From Bacteroidales bacterium (lineage in GTDB: Bacteria; Bacteroidota; Bacteroidia; Bacteroidales; UBA932): a stretch of 64,000 bases of DNA. The stretch is from positions 62,001-126,000 of the forward strand of contig JAKSKN010000003.1 in assembly GCA_024401695.1 (NCBI GenBank), given 5' to 3'. Shown here one piece after another: positions 7,358 through 17,161 of the stretch. The notes beneath the pieces are model-generated. The model made no database searches. It was given only the letters and a program-made list of their open reading frames with translations, and was not told the DNA's origin. The stretch's first letter is position 1, and each line of letters opens with the position of its first letter. Both the position numbers and the translations under genes were made by a program.

Positions 7358-10300
7358 ATGCTTATGAAAAAGACTCTTTTCGCCACTTTGTTCACGTCGC
7401 TGCTTCTCGTAGCATCCTGCAACAAACCCGAACTAATACCTACCCCTACACCCACGCCGACACCCACAGAGGCGGTGGTAATTGATAGTGGTGTTGATGT
7501 CAAACCTACAATCGCTGCCGGCGGCGGCGAAGCAAAAGTCTCTTTCAAGGCCACATCCGACTGGACTGCCAGCATCATAAACACAAAGGCGGACTCCTGG
7601 ATTTCACTTGACAAGACCAGCGGCTCTGCCGGTAGTGCCACGATTACCATCAAGACCACAGTCAACGACACGCCCGACGACAGGAACGCCACGGTCCAAA
7701 TAAAAGCAGGCAGCACTAACAAAGACATTGTCGTGACACAGAAGGGCAAGGATGCCCTCACAACAACGCCTTCAAAGACAGAGTTCGGCCCCGAAGGAGG
7801 AGACTTCACCATTGAAGTAAAAGCCAATATTGACTTCACTTACTCCATCTCTGACGCCTGCAAGGACTGGATCTCCGAGGCCGGCACAAAGGCTATGACC
7901 ACCAGGACACTTAAATTTACCGTTGCTCCCAACGAGGAGCCCGCGAAACGCGAGGGTTCCGTAACCATTAAAAGTTCTCTCGGAGAGGAAGTCATCAAGG
8001 TCTACCAGAGCGGCTCAGTGCCAACTATAATCCTCACACAAAATGAATATGCCGTCAAGGCAGAGGGTGAAACCATCCAGGTTGAAGTCAAGAGCAACAT
8101 CGATGTAGATGTTGAAATCCCCGAATCAAACTCCTGGATTACCACATCAACTACAAAGGCGATGTCCACCAACACCTTCTGTTTTGACATCGCACCGACC
8201 GAAGAAGTCGAGCCTAGAACAGGCGAAATCCGCTTCATCAACAAGGCCAACAACCTCTCCGAAAAGGTCATCATAACCCAGGTCCAGAAAAATGCACTTG
8301 TGATTGCACAAAACAGCTACCAGGTCTCCAATGAGGGTGGAAACATCGAGATTGAAGTCGGCCACAACGTCGATTTCGATATTGCCATTGCAGACTCCTG
8401 GGTCACTCAGGCCAATACAAAAGCATTTACTACCGACAAACTCGTCTTCAACGTTGAAACAAACACCTCCTACGACAACCGTGAGACAACCATTACATTC
8501 TCTTCTAAGGACAATTCCATTACACAGGTTGTTCGAATTCTTCAAGGACAGATCGATGCGCTCATCCTGAGCGAAACCGAGAAGATTTTTTCTTCTGACG
8601 GTGGATACTTTGATATTGAAATCAACCACAACGTTGATTTCAATGTGGTGATGCCTTCCGTGGATTGGATTTCGGAGGTCGAAACAAAGGCTCTCTCCTC
8701 CACAACCAAGAGATTCTATGTCGCACAGAACGACTCATATGAAGAACGCTCTGCCGATATCGTCATTCAAAGCAAGGACGGAAAACTCTCCGACAAAATA
8801 ACTGTCACTCAACTCCAGAAGGATGTGCTCGTCATCGCAAAACCAAGTTATCATATACCTAGACAAGGCGGCGGTATCGAGATCGAGGTTGGCCATAATA
8901 TAGAGTATACCGTAAGCATTGACCAGGAGTGGGTAGCTAATTGGGGTGTTACATCAACCAAAGCATATGCAACTGATGTCATATTATTTTATGTGTATCC
9001 CTTGCCAGACGGAGAACCCAATCGCGAAGCAACCATTACATTTACTTCTTCGGATGGCAATAAAAAACAGGAAATAATTATAAAGCAGGGAGACATAAAA
9101 AGCGGACTTCAAAGTTTGGAGAGATACACCACCTTGTCAAGGGATCAGATTACTGCTGTCAATTTTATCACCGGCAGCGACAAGACCACGTCAATGATGA
9201 CTGACGAAGATGGTTATCCTATTTATGGTGAAACGGTTGGAACAACAGTCAACATATACACCAGCGCTGATAAATTTGTGATTAATCTTAATCCTTATGT
9301 GTTGTCGGTTCCTTATTTCAGGCCGGAAGAAATAAAAGGATACTTTGAAGACTGTACTTCTCTTCAGACTCTGGACCTTAGATCCTGGGATACTTCAATT
9401 TCTGACGATATGAGCAGGACCTTCCTGAACTGCCAGTCCCTGGAATCGGTCGATGTCAGCAGCTTTGACACCAGAAATGTCAAGAGTATGAACTATATGT
9501 TCAGTGATTGCCATAATTTGTCCAGAATTGACCTCTCAAACTTTGAGACTCCCGAACTGCAGGATATGAGTAATATGTTTGCAAATCATTATCTGCGCAT
9601 AGAGTCAAAGTTGGAGAGTCTGGATCTATCAAATTTTGATACTTCGAATCTGACCAGCACATATTGTATGTTACAATTACTGGTTAATCTCAAGGAATTG
9701 AATTTGACAGGCTGGAAGAGCAAGGTGGACAATGTTGATTTTATGCTATTGTCAACAGGATCTAGTGTTACTGATGGAATGAACGTCTATTGTGACCAGG
9801 ATTTAGCTGAGAATCTTATTCGCAAGGCCTCCTCTGAATCATCCATCAATTGGATTGTGCCCGGCGGATTCAAATATTATGAGAGCAGTGACTACTCTAG
9901 GGACGGTAAAGTCAGCATCCTCAATAAAGCCACTGTTGGTAATGGTGTGAATATTTTCCTTTTCGGTGATGGTTTTGCAGATAAGGATATAGCTGACGGC
10001 ACTTATGAAGCCATTGCTCGTCAAGCAATGGAGGGTATATTTGCAGTTGAACCCTTCAAGTCCTGCAGGGATATGTTCAATGTTTATATGGTTGAAAAGG
10101 TATCAAAGAACAACCTTTATATAAATGGAGCAGAAACAGCATTTTCCGCCAATCCTTCTTCCAATGAATCCGGTGGTTTGTCGTTTGATAGCGCGAAGGT
10201 CGAAGAGGAAGTAAGGAATATTGTAGGTGAAAGTGAAGTCGATATGAGTACAGCTGTTTTGTTCGTCCATCATTATTCCAATGCCGGATGTGCATTTTTG

Positions 10301-10903
10301 AAACACGGAAGCGAAGCTGATCTCACAAATGATTATGCAGGCGGATTCGGAGTAGGAGGTGCCTGTCTAAGTTATTTTGAATCCACCCTTCGACACGAAT
10401 TCGGACACGCCTTCGCAAAACTGGACGAAGAATATGTCATTTTCAACGGCGGCCGTATTTCCGAAGAAAGTATCAATGCCCAAACTGCTGAACAAAACAA
10501 TTTCGGATGGTGGACCAACATTGATTTCACTAACAATCTCTCCACAATCAGGTGGACGGATTATGTTTCGGATTCACGATATGCGAGCGAGCACATCGGC
10601 GCATACGAAGGTGCTGGTACATATGAATCTGGAGTATGGCGTCCTACGGAAGACAGTATTATGAACACCAACAACGGCAACTACAATGCTCCAAGCCGTG
10701 AAACAATCTATCGTCGAATCAACAAGCTTGCTTATGGATCCAGTTGGGAATTCGATAGAGAAACATTCAAGTTGTGGGATTTGGCCAGACCTAAATCGAC
10801 CGCTTCTGTCGGCACTTCATCCAGAATGATGAAACAAGACTATCCGGAAGTCCTGCAAAAACAGAAAATAGAAGCAGACTTCCACGTAATCCGAAAGAGG
10901 TAG
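7358..10903 (+). CDS. Surface lipoprotein: six BACON repeats, DUF285/BspA-like region and M64 metallopeptidase
   Basis: 1181 residues. Two ATGs (7358, 7364) both lead into a lipoprotein signal MKKTLFATLF with lipobox LVASC. Then comes a (TP)n linker and six tandem BACON modules of about 90 residues each (about 40-585), five sharing a TKA motif and each ending in a VxQ strand. Residues about 590-830 hold DUF285/BspA-like repeats (SLESVDVSSFDTRNVKSM and relatives). The C-terminal third is an M64 (IgA-type) peptidase: VNIFLFGDGFADKDI and the zinc site HEFGHAFAKLDEEY. BACON modules are thought to bind glycans or mucin; a secreted host- or glycoprotein-degrading protease is inferred. The substrate is unknown. 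Confidence 0.88.
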   Translation: MLMKKTLFATLFTSLLLVASCNKPELIPTPTPTPTPTEAVVIDSGVDVKPTIAAGGGEAKVSFKATSDWTASIINTKADSWISLDKTSGSAGSATITIKTTVNDTPDDRNATVQIKAGSTNKDIVVTQKGKDALTTTPSKTEFGPEGGDFTIEVKANIDFTYSISDACKDWISEAGTKAMTTRTLKFTVAPNEEPAKREGSVTIKSSLGEEVIKVYQSGSVPTIILTQNEYAVKAEGETIQVEVKSNIDVDVEIPESNSWITTSTTKAMSTNTFCFDIAPTEEVEPRTGEIRFINKANNLSEKVIITQVQKNALVIAQNSYQVSNEGGNIEIEVGHNVDFDIAIADSWVTQANTKAFTTDKLVFNVETNTSYDNRETTITFSSKDNSITQVVRILQGQIDALILSETEKIFSSDGGYFDIEINHNVDFNVVMPSVDWISEVETKALSSTTKRFYVAQNDSYEERSADIVIQSKDGKLSDKITVTQLQKDVLVIAKPSYHIPRQGGGIEIEVGHNIEYTVSIDQEWVANWGVTSTKAYATDVILFYVYPLPDGEPNREATITFTSSDGNKKQEIIIKQGDIKSGLQSLERYTTLSRDQITAVNFITGSDKTTSMMTDEDGYPIYGETVGTTVNIYTSADKFVINLNPYVLSVPYFRPEEIKGYFEDCTSLQTLDLRSWDTSISDDMSRTFLNCQSLESVDVSSFDTRNVKSMNYMFSDCHNLSRIDLSNFETPELQDMSNMFANHYLRIESKLESLDLSNFDTSNLTSTYCMLQLLVNLKELNLTGWKSKVDNVDFMLLSTGSSVTDGMNVYCDQDLAENLIRKASSESSINWIVPGGFKYYESSDYSRDGKVSILNKATVGNGVNIFLFGDGFADKDIADGTYEAIARQAMEGIFAVEPFKSCRDMFNVYMVEKVSKNNLYINGAETAFSANPSSNESGGLSFDSAKVEEEVRNIVGESEVDMSTAVLFVHHYSNAGCAFLKHGSEADLTNDYAGGFGVGGACLSYFESTLRHEFGHAFAKLDEEYVIFNGGRISEESINAQTAEQNNFGWWTNIDFTNNLSTIRWTDYVSDSRYASEHIGAYEGAGTYESGVWRPTEDSIMNTNNGNYNAPSRETIYRRINKLAYGSSWEFDRETFKLWDLARPKSTASVGTSSRMMKQDYPEVLQKQKIEADFHVIRKR

Positions 10904-10924
10904 TAAATCAGATGTACATAAAAA

Positions 10925-10950
10925 TAAGCCTCCCAGAATTGGGAGGCTTA
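10925..10950. terminator. Bidirectional terminator between the BACON/M64 gene and the small secreted protein gene
   Basis: An 11-bp perfect stem (TAAGCCTCCCA / TGGGAGGCTTA) with loop GAAT. It sits between two convergent genes, with A- and T-rich flanks on both sides. Confidence 0.85.
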
Positions 10951-10958
10951 CTTCTATT

Positions 10959-11480
10959 TTAAAATTCGTATCGAAAGTATCCTCTCAAGTAATTTGCATC
11001 TATATAACAATCATCTAATTTAAATCCGAAGTTCTTTCCTATTAAGGCTCTCTCAAGCTCCGCAAATTTTTTCGGAGGAATTGAGACAGTGCTTTCATCC
11101 ACATAAAAATCAAAATATAATTCTTTAACCGTGCAGGATTTCGGATCAACGGCCATAATGATATCAATAAGTGAATTATATTCCTTGTTCTTCGGATGAA
11201 TTATCTGGTCAATGAATATTTTTATCTTCTCGGGTCTAGGGTAATATCTAGGAAACATATCGCCAGGTATATCATAAGGCTTATTAGTCTTTAAGTTTAT
11301 TATTCCTCTATCTACAAGGGTGTTTTCTATATTTTCAAGATGTATTACATGATTGTATCTAACAACCTTATACGTAATATTGTCAACGGTAATTAAGCCA
11401 GTGTCAGTATAAAAATCTTGAGAGCATACCATCAATGCACACGATAGAAAGAATATTACTAATAAAATTATCTTTTTCAT
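10959..11480 (-). CDS. Hypothetical secreted protein
   Basis: 173 residues from the ATG at 11480: a signal peptide MKKIILLVIFFLSCALMVC, possibly lipoprotein (MVCS), then an unrecognised globular domain. Visible features are an early repeat-like stretch (YTDTGLITVDNITYKVVRYN), IPPKKFAELERALIG, and a C-terminal YLRGYFRYEF. Codon use is AT-rich compared with its neighbours. An IS66 element is inserted so that its target duplication ends at the base just before the ATG, cutting the gene from its native promoter. An in-frame start at 11609 lies within the IS and is rejected. Function unknown. Confidence 0.7.
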   Translation of the reverse strand: MKKIILLVIFFLSCALMVCSQDFYTDTGLITVDNITYKVVRYNHVIHLENIENTLVDRGIINLKTNKPYDIPGDMFPRYYPRPEKIKIFIDQIIHPKNKEYNSLIDIIMAVDPKSCTVKELYFDFYVDESTVSIPPKKFAELERALIGKNFGFKLDDCYIDANYLRGYFRYEF

Positions 11481-11488
11481 TATTAATC
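11481..11488. repeat. IS66 target-site duplication, left copy
   Basis: TATTAATC, repeated exactly at 14269-14276. Eight bp is the normal duplication size for IS66. Confidence 0.93.
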
Positions 11489-11510
11489 GTAAGCCCCCGG
11501 TGACGCACGT
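11489..11510. repeat. IS66 left terminal inverted repeat
   Basis: Starts GTAAGCCCCCGGTGACGCAC and continues GT. It pairs with 14247-14268 with two mismatches over 22 bp. Confidence 0.9.
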
Positions 11511-11565
11511 CCTTGGGACGAGGATCTGAACCGGTATCTTTGTCGACAAAAATAGCGAAAATACT

Positions 11566-11940
11566 ATGATGTCGAAAGAGGAAGTTGCAGAAATCATGAC
11601 GTACTGCAAGGAGAAGGGGATCTCCTACAAGTCCAGGCTTGAGGAACTGGGCATCCCCGCCTGGAAGTTCTTTGACAGCAAATCACGCTATGCGAAGGAA
11701 CAGTCTGAATCGCCGTCTTCGAATGGCGAGTTCCTTCAGCTGACCTCCGGCGGAGCGTTTGTTCCGATGCCTTCGTTTGCTGCGACCACAGGCCGGGGCT
11801 TCTCAAAGAAGAAGGAGCAGTCGCAAAAGATGATGAGCATCGAGCTTCGGACTCCGAACGGAACGATGATGCGAATCCAGGGCGAGATGACCCTCCAGTA
11901 TATCCAGGCGATAATCCAAGCATCGAGCGGCCGTGTTTAG
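11566..11940 (+). CDS. tnpA: IS66 accessory protein TnpA
   Basis: 124 residues, the first gene of the IS66 set. The N-terminus (MMSKEEVAEIMTYCKEKGIS) is a short helical, probably DNA-binding region. The C-terminus has the TPNGTMMRIQGEMTLQYIQ stretch typical of IS66 Orf1. The stop TAG overlaps the GTG start of tnpB by 8 bp, the usual translational coupling. It is required with TnpB for transposition but is not itself the DDE enzyme. Confidence 0.85.
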   Translation: MMSKEEVAEIMTYCKEKGISYKSRLEELGIPAWKFFDSKSRYAKEQSESPSSNGEFLQLTSGGAFVPMPSFAATTGRGFSKKKEQSQKMMSIELRTPNGTMMRIQGEMTLQYIQAIIQASSGRV

Positions 11941-12304
11941 TCTGAACGACAGCATGCGGTATATGTGGTACACCCAGCCGACCGACATGCGCAAGAGTTA
12001 CAACACGCTCAGCGGCATAGTGACGAATGCTATGGGATGCGACCCGTGTGATGGCAGCGTCTACGTGTTCATGAACAAAGCCCGCAACCGTATCAAGCTG
12101 CTTCATTGGGAACCGGGAGGTATGGTGATATACTCCAAACTTCTCGAATCCGGGACATTCGGGCACCCCAATATGGAGAGCAAAGATGAAATTGCGGGAA
12201 CTATAGAATGGCGAGATCTGGTACTCATTGTCGAAGGAATCATCGAGAAACCGGACAGCAGGAAACAGCGTCTCGAAGACCTGAAAAATCTTCGGAAAAG
12301 ATGA
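11933..12304 (+). CDS. tnpB: IS66 accessory protein TnpB (Orf2)
   Basis: 123 residues starting at a GTG (11933) that overlaps the end of tnpA; MFSLNDSMRYMWYTQPTDMRK is the expected TnpB opening. Conserved stretches include SGIVTNAMGCDP, GSVYVFMNKARNRIKLLHWE and GGMVIYSKLLESGTF. It is the helper protein of IS66 elements. A 75-nt AT-rich gap follows before tnpC; it contains TATCTTTA, a possible weak internal promoter. Confidence 0.92.
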   Translation: MFSLNDSMRYMWYTQPTDMRKSYNTLSGIVTNAMGCDPCDGSVYVFMNKARNRIKLLHWEPGGMVIYSKLLESGTFGHPNMESKDEIAGTIEWRDLVLIVEGIIEKPDSRKQRLEDLKNLRKR

Positions 12305-12379
12305 AGAAAAATCATCAATATACTTGCGTAAATCATTGTTTTTCACTATCTTTACATATAGAAAGAAAGCAAAAAAACA

Positions 12380-14164
12380 GTGGCAATCGAGGAACGGATC
12401 AAGGCTCTCATGGAGGAGAACGAAGCACTTCGCAGGCAGGTGTCTGAGGACAAGGTGACAATCGCTTCTCAGGAGGAGAAGATTGCTTCTCAGAAAAATG
12501 AGATTGCCTCCCAGCTGGAAAAGATCTCTTCCCAAAGAAGTGAGATTGCCTCCCAGCTGGAAAAGATCTCTTCCCAAAGAAGTGAGATTGCCTCGCAATT
12601 GGAGGAGATAGCTTCTCAGAGAGATGAGATTGCCAAGCTTCAGGACACCCTCGCTTATCTTCGCAAGAAGCAGTTCGGGCAGATGTCTGAGAAACATCTT
12701 CCTCTCGATCCTGCCCAGCTCACCCTGTTTGACCAGCAGGAAATGACGGAAGAAGAGAAGGCGGCCCTCGCGCAGGATGTGGAAAAGGCCGAAGAGACCA
12801 TCACTTACTCCGTTACCAGAAAGGCCAAGCCTTCCCGCAGGACGCTTGACGACAGCAATCTCTCCGTTAAGGAAGTCCATATCTATCCCGACGGAACGAC
12901 CGACGAGAATGGGAACCTCAAGCCCGAGTATGTCGAGATTGGCGCCGAAGAGTCCAGAACTCTCGAGACCGTTCCTGCAAGTGTCTATATCTTGAATACG
13001 ATACGCCATAAGGTTATCCTGAAGTCAGATGTTGAAAGCAAGCTGCCGGAAGAAAGAAAAATACTCATCGCTCCTCTTCCTCTCCAGCCGGTGTTCAGAT
13101 GTCTTGCCGGAGCCTCGGTCCTGACGGACATCATAATAGGAAAGTTCATGTATCATCTTCCGTTCTACCGGCAGATACAGCAGTACAAGGAGGCCGGAAT
13201 CGTGATAAGCGACTCCACGATGGGAGAATGGTACGAGGCGGCGGTCGAGCGGCTCAAGTTGCTGTATGATCTTCTGCGAAAACAGATACTGCAAAGCGAA
13301 TACGTCCAGGTTGACGAAAGTGTGGTTCCAGTGATAGACAACGAGAAGCATAAGGCCCGCAAGGGTTATGAATGGTGCGTGCGTGACGGCCTGTCCGGTG
13401 ATGTCATGTTCTACTACGACCGTGGCAGCCGTGGCGGCAAGGTTGCCCGTGAACTTCTCGGGAACTATAAGGGCAATGCCCAGACAGACGGCTACGAAGG
13501 CTACGATCAGTTCGAACCGATGGAGGGAATCACGATGTTCGGTTGCTGGGCTCATGCCAGGAGAAAGTTCGTTGATGCTCTTGAAACTGACAGGAAACAT
13601 GCTACGGAGGCTATCGTTTATATCAGAAAACTGTATGAGGTCGAATCCAAGGCTGACGAGGCGAAGCTGAGCCCCGAGGAGCGCAAGGCAAAGCGTCTGG
13701 AAATATCATATCCGACGATACAGGTCTTCGAGAAGTGGATGTTGGACACATATCCCACTGTCCTTCCGAAGAGCAAGATCGGCATGGCTATATCATATAC
13801 ATACACTCTGCTCCCAAGGCTGAGCCGATATGTCAACGACGGACGCATAAATATCGATAACAATCTCATAGAAAATGCAATCAGGCCACTGGCCCTCGGA
13901 CGCAAGAACTGGCTCTTCTGTGGCAATGACGCATCAGCATACCGTGCAGCCATTGTGTACTCGCTCATCAGTACCTGCAAGAATGCAGGCATCGAACCGC
14001 GCATCTGGATGGAGGACGTCCTGACAAAAATCCCGTACTATCTTCGCGACGGAAAGGACCTCTCGGAACTTCTTCCCCGTAGGTGGGCCGAACTTGGGAC
14101 TAATCGTACCAACTCGGACTCATTAGTTCCTAATCGGAACGAGTCGGATACTAATCGCAACTAA
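12380..14164 (+). CDS. tnpC: IS66 transposase TnpC (DDE)
   Basis: 594 residues from a GTG start. An N-terminal coiled coil (to about 100) built of 14-residue repeats is followed by a zinc-binding region, then the DDE catalytic core: first Asp in YVQVDES, second in QTDGYEGY, Glu in NLIENAIRPLALGRKNW. Motifs such as FGCWAHARRKFVDAL match IS66. The C-terminus ends in an Asn/Ser/Thr-rich tail (TNRTNSDSLVPNRNESDTN). The coiled coil contains two exact 42-bp DNA repeats. The catalytic residues are intact, so the protein is probably active. Confidence 0.95.
   Translation: MAIEERIKALMEENEALRRQVSEDKVTIASQEEKIASQKNEIASQLEKISSQRSEIASQLEKISSQRSEIASQLEEIASQRDEIAKLQDTLAYLRKKQFGQMSEKHLPLDPAQLTLFDQQEMTEEEKAALAQDVEKAEETITYSVTRKAKPSRRTLDDSNLSVKEVHIYPDGTTDENGNLKPEYVEIGAEESRTLETVPASVYILNTIRHKVILKSDVESKLPEERKILIAPLPLQPVFRCLAGASVLTDIIIGKFMYHLPFYRQIQQYKEAGIVISDSTMGEWYEAAVERLKLLYDLLRKQILQSEYVQVDESVVPVIDNEKHKARKGYEWCVRDGLSGDVMFYYDRGSRGGKVARELLGNYKGNAQTDGYEGYDQFEPMEGITMFGCWAHARRKFVDALETDRKHATEAIVYIRKLYEVESKADEAKLSPEERKAKRLEISYPTIQVFEKWMLDTYPTVLPKSKIGMAISYTYTLLPRLSRYVNDGRINIDNNLIENAIRPLALGRKNWLFCGNDASAYRAAIVYSLISTCKNAGIEPRIWMEDVLTKIPYYLRDGKDLSELLPRRWAELGTNRTNSDSLVPNRNESDTNRN
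12500..12625 (+). repeat. 42-bp tandem repeats in the tnpC coiled coil
   Basis: Copies at 12500-12541 and 12542-12583 are identical; a third at 12584-12625 is diverged. They encode 14-residue units of the form EIASQLEKISSQRS. This looks like recent unequal crossing-over or slippage. Confidence 0.9.
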
Positions 14165-14246
14165 TCGTCCGTATCGCTTTGAAATGTACCACCTGCAGCG
14201 GAATCAAATGTACCGCCCTGGGTGGTGATGCTCCGAAATAAAAAAC

Positions 14247-14268
14247 ACGTGCCTCACCGGAGGCTTAC
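14247..14268. repeat. IS66 right terminal inverted repeat
   Basis: The complement starts GTAAGCCTCCGGTGAGGCAC and continues GT, matching the left end except at two positions. Confidence 0.9.
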
Positions 14269-14276
14269 TATTAATC
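14269..14276. repeat. IS66 target-site duplication, right copy
   Basis: TATTAATC, identical to 11481-11488. Confidence 0.93.
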
Positions 14277-14334
14277 AAATTTTCTCATACAAACTCGAAT
14301 ATTGTAGACAGTTCGGAATTACTAATATAAAAAA

Positions 14335-14383
14335 AAGAAGATTATCTCTATGTCAAACATGACATTTTAGAGATAATCCTCTT
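14335..14383 (-). terminator. Terminator downstream of frdB
   Basis: A long hairpin: the 16-nt outer arms (14335-14350 and 14368-14383) pair with one A-C mismatch, and an inner TGTCA/TGACA stem closes the loop. On the minus strand it is followed by a run of eight T (14329-14336 region), ending the ruvB-frdA-frdB transcript. Confidence 0.88.
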
Positions 14384-14404
14384 TTATTGATTATACTAGA
14401 AAAA

Positions 14405-15184
14405 CTAGTCGGAGAATTTAGCCTTGAGGAACTCTCTGTTGAGTCTTGCGATGTGAGCTACAGTGATACCCTTTGGACATTCGAGTTCACAGGCGCGAGT
14501 ATTGGTACAGCTACCGAATCCAAGTTCATCCATCTTGGCAACCATAGCCTTTGCACGGCGCTTGGCTTCAGGACGACCCTGAGGCAGAAGTGCGAGTGAA
14601 CTTACGCGGGCAGCCACGAAAAGCATCGCAGAACCATTCTTGCAAGTAGCTACACAGGCACCGCATCCTACACAAGCCGCAGCATCCATACTTTCCTCAG
14701 CTTTGTCGTGAGGAATAAGAATGTTGTTTGCATCCTGGGCAGCTCCCGTGCGGACGGAAATGAAACCACCGGCCTGAAGAATCTTGTCAAATGCAGTTCT
14801 ATCAACAACAAGGTCCTTGATTACAGGGAAAGCAGCACTTCTCCAAGGCTCTACCGTAATTGTAGCACCATCCTTGAAATGGCGCATGAACAACTGGCAG
14901 GTAGTGACGTGATCGTCAGGACCGTGTGCACGGCCGTCGATATAAAGTGAACAGGCACCGCAAATACCTTCACGGCAATCATGGTCAAATGAAACAGGAC
15001 CACTACTCTGACATCCCCTCTCAACTGCAACCGGATCGTTACCCTCGCGGATAAGCTGTTCGTTGAGAATATCGAGCATCTCAAGGAATGAAGCATCCTC
15101 TTCGATACCTGAAATATGATAGGTCTCAAAATGGCCTTTTGCTTTGGCGTTCTTCTGACGCCATATTTTCAAATTAAATTCCAT
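14405..15184 (-). CDS. frdB: Fumarate reductase / succinate dehydrogenase iron-sulfur subunit
   Basis: 259 residues. It carries electrons between flavin and quinone in succinate:quinone oxidoreductase. The [2Fe-2S] cysteines are in CREGICGAC (70, 75, 78) and Cys96. The [4Fe-4S] motif [11 protein letters not shown] begins at 171. The third cluster set is in [14 protein letters not shown]. It lies 6 bp downstream of frdA, which carries the flavin. In Bacteroidetes this complex mainly works as fumarate reductase in succinate and propionate formation. No cytochrome b subunit gene is adjacent. Confidence 0.95.
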   Translation of the reverse strand: MEFNLKIWRQKNAKAKGHFETYHISGIEEDASFLEMLDILNEQLIREGNDPVAVERGCQSSGPVSFDHDCREGICGACSLYIDGRAHGPDDHVTTCQLFMRHFKDGATITVEPWRSAAFPVIKDLVVDRTAFDKILQAGGFISVRTGAAQDANNILIPHDKAEESMDAAACVGCGACVATCKNGSAMLFVAARVSSLALLPQGRPEAKRRAKAMVAKMDELGFGSCTNTRACELECPKGITVAHIARLNREFLKAKFSD

Positions 15185-15190
15185 CTCTGA

Positions 15191-17137
15191 TTAGTCTTTG
15201 TAGTTTCTGGTCTTTACCTCAATGAATTCATAGTTGAGAGGTTCCTTGTGAAGTTCAGGGTCATTGGCCTCACCCTTATATTCCCAAGCAGCAACATACA
15301 TGAAATTCTTGTCATCACGCTTGGCTTCACCTTCCTCTGTCTGGCTTTCGATACGGAAATGACCGCCACAGGATTCGTTGCGGTTAAGAGCGTCACGGGC
15401 CATAAGATCTCCAATGACAAAGAAGTCTTCGAGACGGAGGGCCTTTTCAAGTTCCTGATTGAATTCGAACTGAGAACCAGGCACCTTCACATCCTCATAG
15501 AATTCCTTTTTGAGCTCTGCAATTTCCTTGATTGCCTTCTTAAGTCCGGCTTCATCACGAGCCATACCTACATTATCCCACATGATATTTCCGAGACGTT
15601 TATGAATTGAATCTACAGTCTTGGTACCATTGATTGAGAAAAACTTGTCAATACGCTCCTGAACAGTCTTTTCAGCCAAATCGAATTCCTTGCAGGTCAC
15701 ATCGGTCTTTGGTTCTGCGAATTTCTTTGAAAGATAATCTCCAATTGTGACAGGGAGAATGAAATATCCGTCAGCAAGACCCTGCATAAGGGCTGAGGCA
15801 CCGAGACGGTTTCCACCGTGATCGGAGAAGTTTGCTTCACCGATTGCATAAAGACCCGGAATAGTTGTCTGAAGATCATAATCAACCCAGATTCCTCCCA
15901 TTGTATAATGGATGGCAGGATATATCATCATAGGCTCTTCCCAAGGAGAAGAAGCGGTGATCTTTTCATACATATCGAAAAGATTGCCATAGCGTTCTGC
16001 AACTCTCTGATGGCCGAGACGATTGATTGCATCGGCAAAATCGAGGAACACTGCCTTACCTGTCTCATTTACACCAAAGCCGGCATCGCAACGCTCCTTT
16101 GCAGCACGGGATGCAACATCACGCGGAACAAGGTTTCCGAATGCAGGATAACGGCGTTCGAGATAGTAATCACGATCTTCCTCAGGTATCTGAGAAGCCT
16201 TGATTGTATGCTTGCGAAGTTTTTCTACATCTTCCTTTTTCTTCGGAACCCAGATGCGCCCGTCGTTACGGAGAGACTCTGACATAAGGGTAAGTTTACA
16301 CTGTTGTTCACCGTGTACAGGTATACATGTAGGGTGAATCTGTGCAAAGCAAGGATTTCCGAAATAAGCACCCTTCTTATAACACTGAACAGCGGCTGAA
16401 CCATTACTGTTCATAGCATTTGTAGAAAGGAAATAGGTGTTTCCATAGCCACCAGTAGCAATGACTACAGCGTGGGCACCGAATCTTTCAAGCTGACCGG
16501 TAACAAGATTACGGGCAATGATACCCTTAGCCTCGCCGTTGATGATCACAAGGTCAAGCATTTCATGACGAGGATATGCCTTTACAGTTCCGGCAGCGAT
16601 TTCTTTGTTGAGGGAAGCATAGGCACCGAGAAGAAGCTGCTGTCCGGTTTGACCGCGGGCATAGAATGTACGGCTTACCTGTACACCGCCGAATGAACGG
16701 TTGGCAAGATATCCGCCATATTCACGGGCGAAAGGAATACCTTGAGCCACGCATTGGTCGATGATAGCAGCACTTACTTCAGCAAGACGATATACATTTG
16801 CCTCGCGGCTGCGATAATCTCCACCCTTAATGGTATCGTAGAAAAGACGATAGATGGAGTCATTGTCATTCTGATAGTTCTTTGCTGCATTTATACCACC
16901 CTGAGCGGCAATTGAGTGCGCCCTGCGAGGTGAATCACTGATACAGAAAATTTTGACATTATAGCCGAGTTCGCCGAGGGAAGCAGCTGCAGAAGCACCG
17001 CCAAGACCAGTTCCGACAACTATAATTTCAAGTTTTCTTTTATTGTTAGGACTTACAAGATGAATATCGGACTTTCTTTTGGTCCATTTTTTCTCCAGTG
17101 GTCCATCGGGAATTTTTGAAATGAATTTGTCTGCCAT
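15191..17137 (-). CDS. frdA: Fumarate reductase / succinate dehydrogenase flavoprotein subunit
   Basis: 648 residues. Catalytic flavoprotein interconverting fumarate and succinate. FAD site [12 protein letters not shown] (40-51); the covalent-FAD histidine is in [12 protein letters not shown] (His74); substrate and catalytic regions include [12 protein letters not shown] and [14 protein letters not shown]-proximal [10 protein letters not shown] and [14 protein letters not shown] are intact. Length and the insert pattern fit the Bacteroidetes/epsilon-type enzymes. It follows ruvB by 24 bp on the same strand. The cytochrome b gene that normally precedes frdA in this phylum is absent. Confidence 0.96.
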   Translation of the reverse strand: MADKFISKIPDGPLEKKWTKRKSDIHLVSPNNKRKLEIIVVGTGLGGASAAASLGELGYNVKIFCISDSPRRAHSIAAQGGINAAKNYQNDNDSIYRLFYDTIKGGDYRSREANVYRLAEVSAAIIDQCVAQGIPFAREYGGYLANRSFGGVQVSRTFYARGQTGQQLLLGAYASLNKEIAAGTVKAYPRHEMLDLVIINGEAKGIIARNLVTGQLERFGAHAVVIATGGYGNTYFLSTNAMNSNGSAAVQCYKKGAYFGNPCFAQIHPTCIPVHGEQQCKLTLMSESLRNDGRIWVPKKKEDVEKLRKHTIKASQIPEEDRDYYLERRYPAFGNLVPRDVASRAAKERCDAGFGVNETGKAVFLDFADAINRLGHQRVAERYGNLFDMYEKITASSPWEEPMMIYPAIHYTMGGIWVDYDLQTTIPGLYAIGEANFSDHGGNRLGASALMQGLADGYFILPVTIGDYLSKKFAEPKTDVTCKEFDLAEKTVQERIDKFFSINGTKTVDSIHKRLGNIMWDNVGMARDEAGLKKAIKEIAELKKEFYEDVKVPGSQFEFNQELEKALRLEDFFVIGDLMARDALNRNESCGGHFRIESQTEEGEAKRDDKNFMYVAAWEYKGEANDPELHKEPLNYEFIEVKTRNYKD

Positions 17138-17161
17138 ATTATTATATGTTATTTATATATT

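Larger units (their letters stand above)
11489..14268. mobile_element. Complete IS66-family insertion sequence
   Basis: A 2780-bp element with terminal inverted repeats. The left end starts GTAAGCCCCCGGTGACGCAC; the right end, on the other strand, starts GTAAGCCTCCGGTGAGGCAC (18 of 20 identical). Both have the GTAAG tip typical of IS66. It is flanked by the 8-bp duplication TATTAATC. Inside are the three standard genes tnpA, tnpB and tnpC in order. All are open, so the copy looks recent and possibly active. Confidence 0.95.

Noticed and set aside
11594-13009. Long minus-strand open frame of 471 codons across IS66
   Set aside because: It is antisense to tnpA, tnpB and tnpC, all of which have clear family motifs; the protein is low-complexity (LFQLGGNLTSLGRD repeats) because it mirrors the 42-bp repeats.
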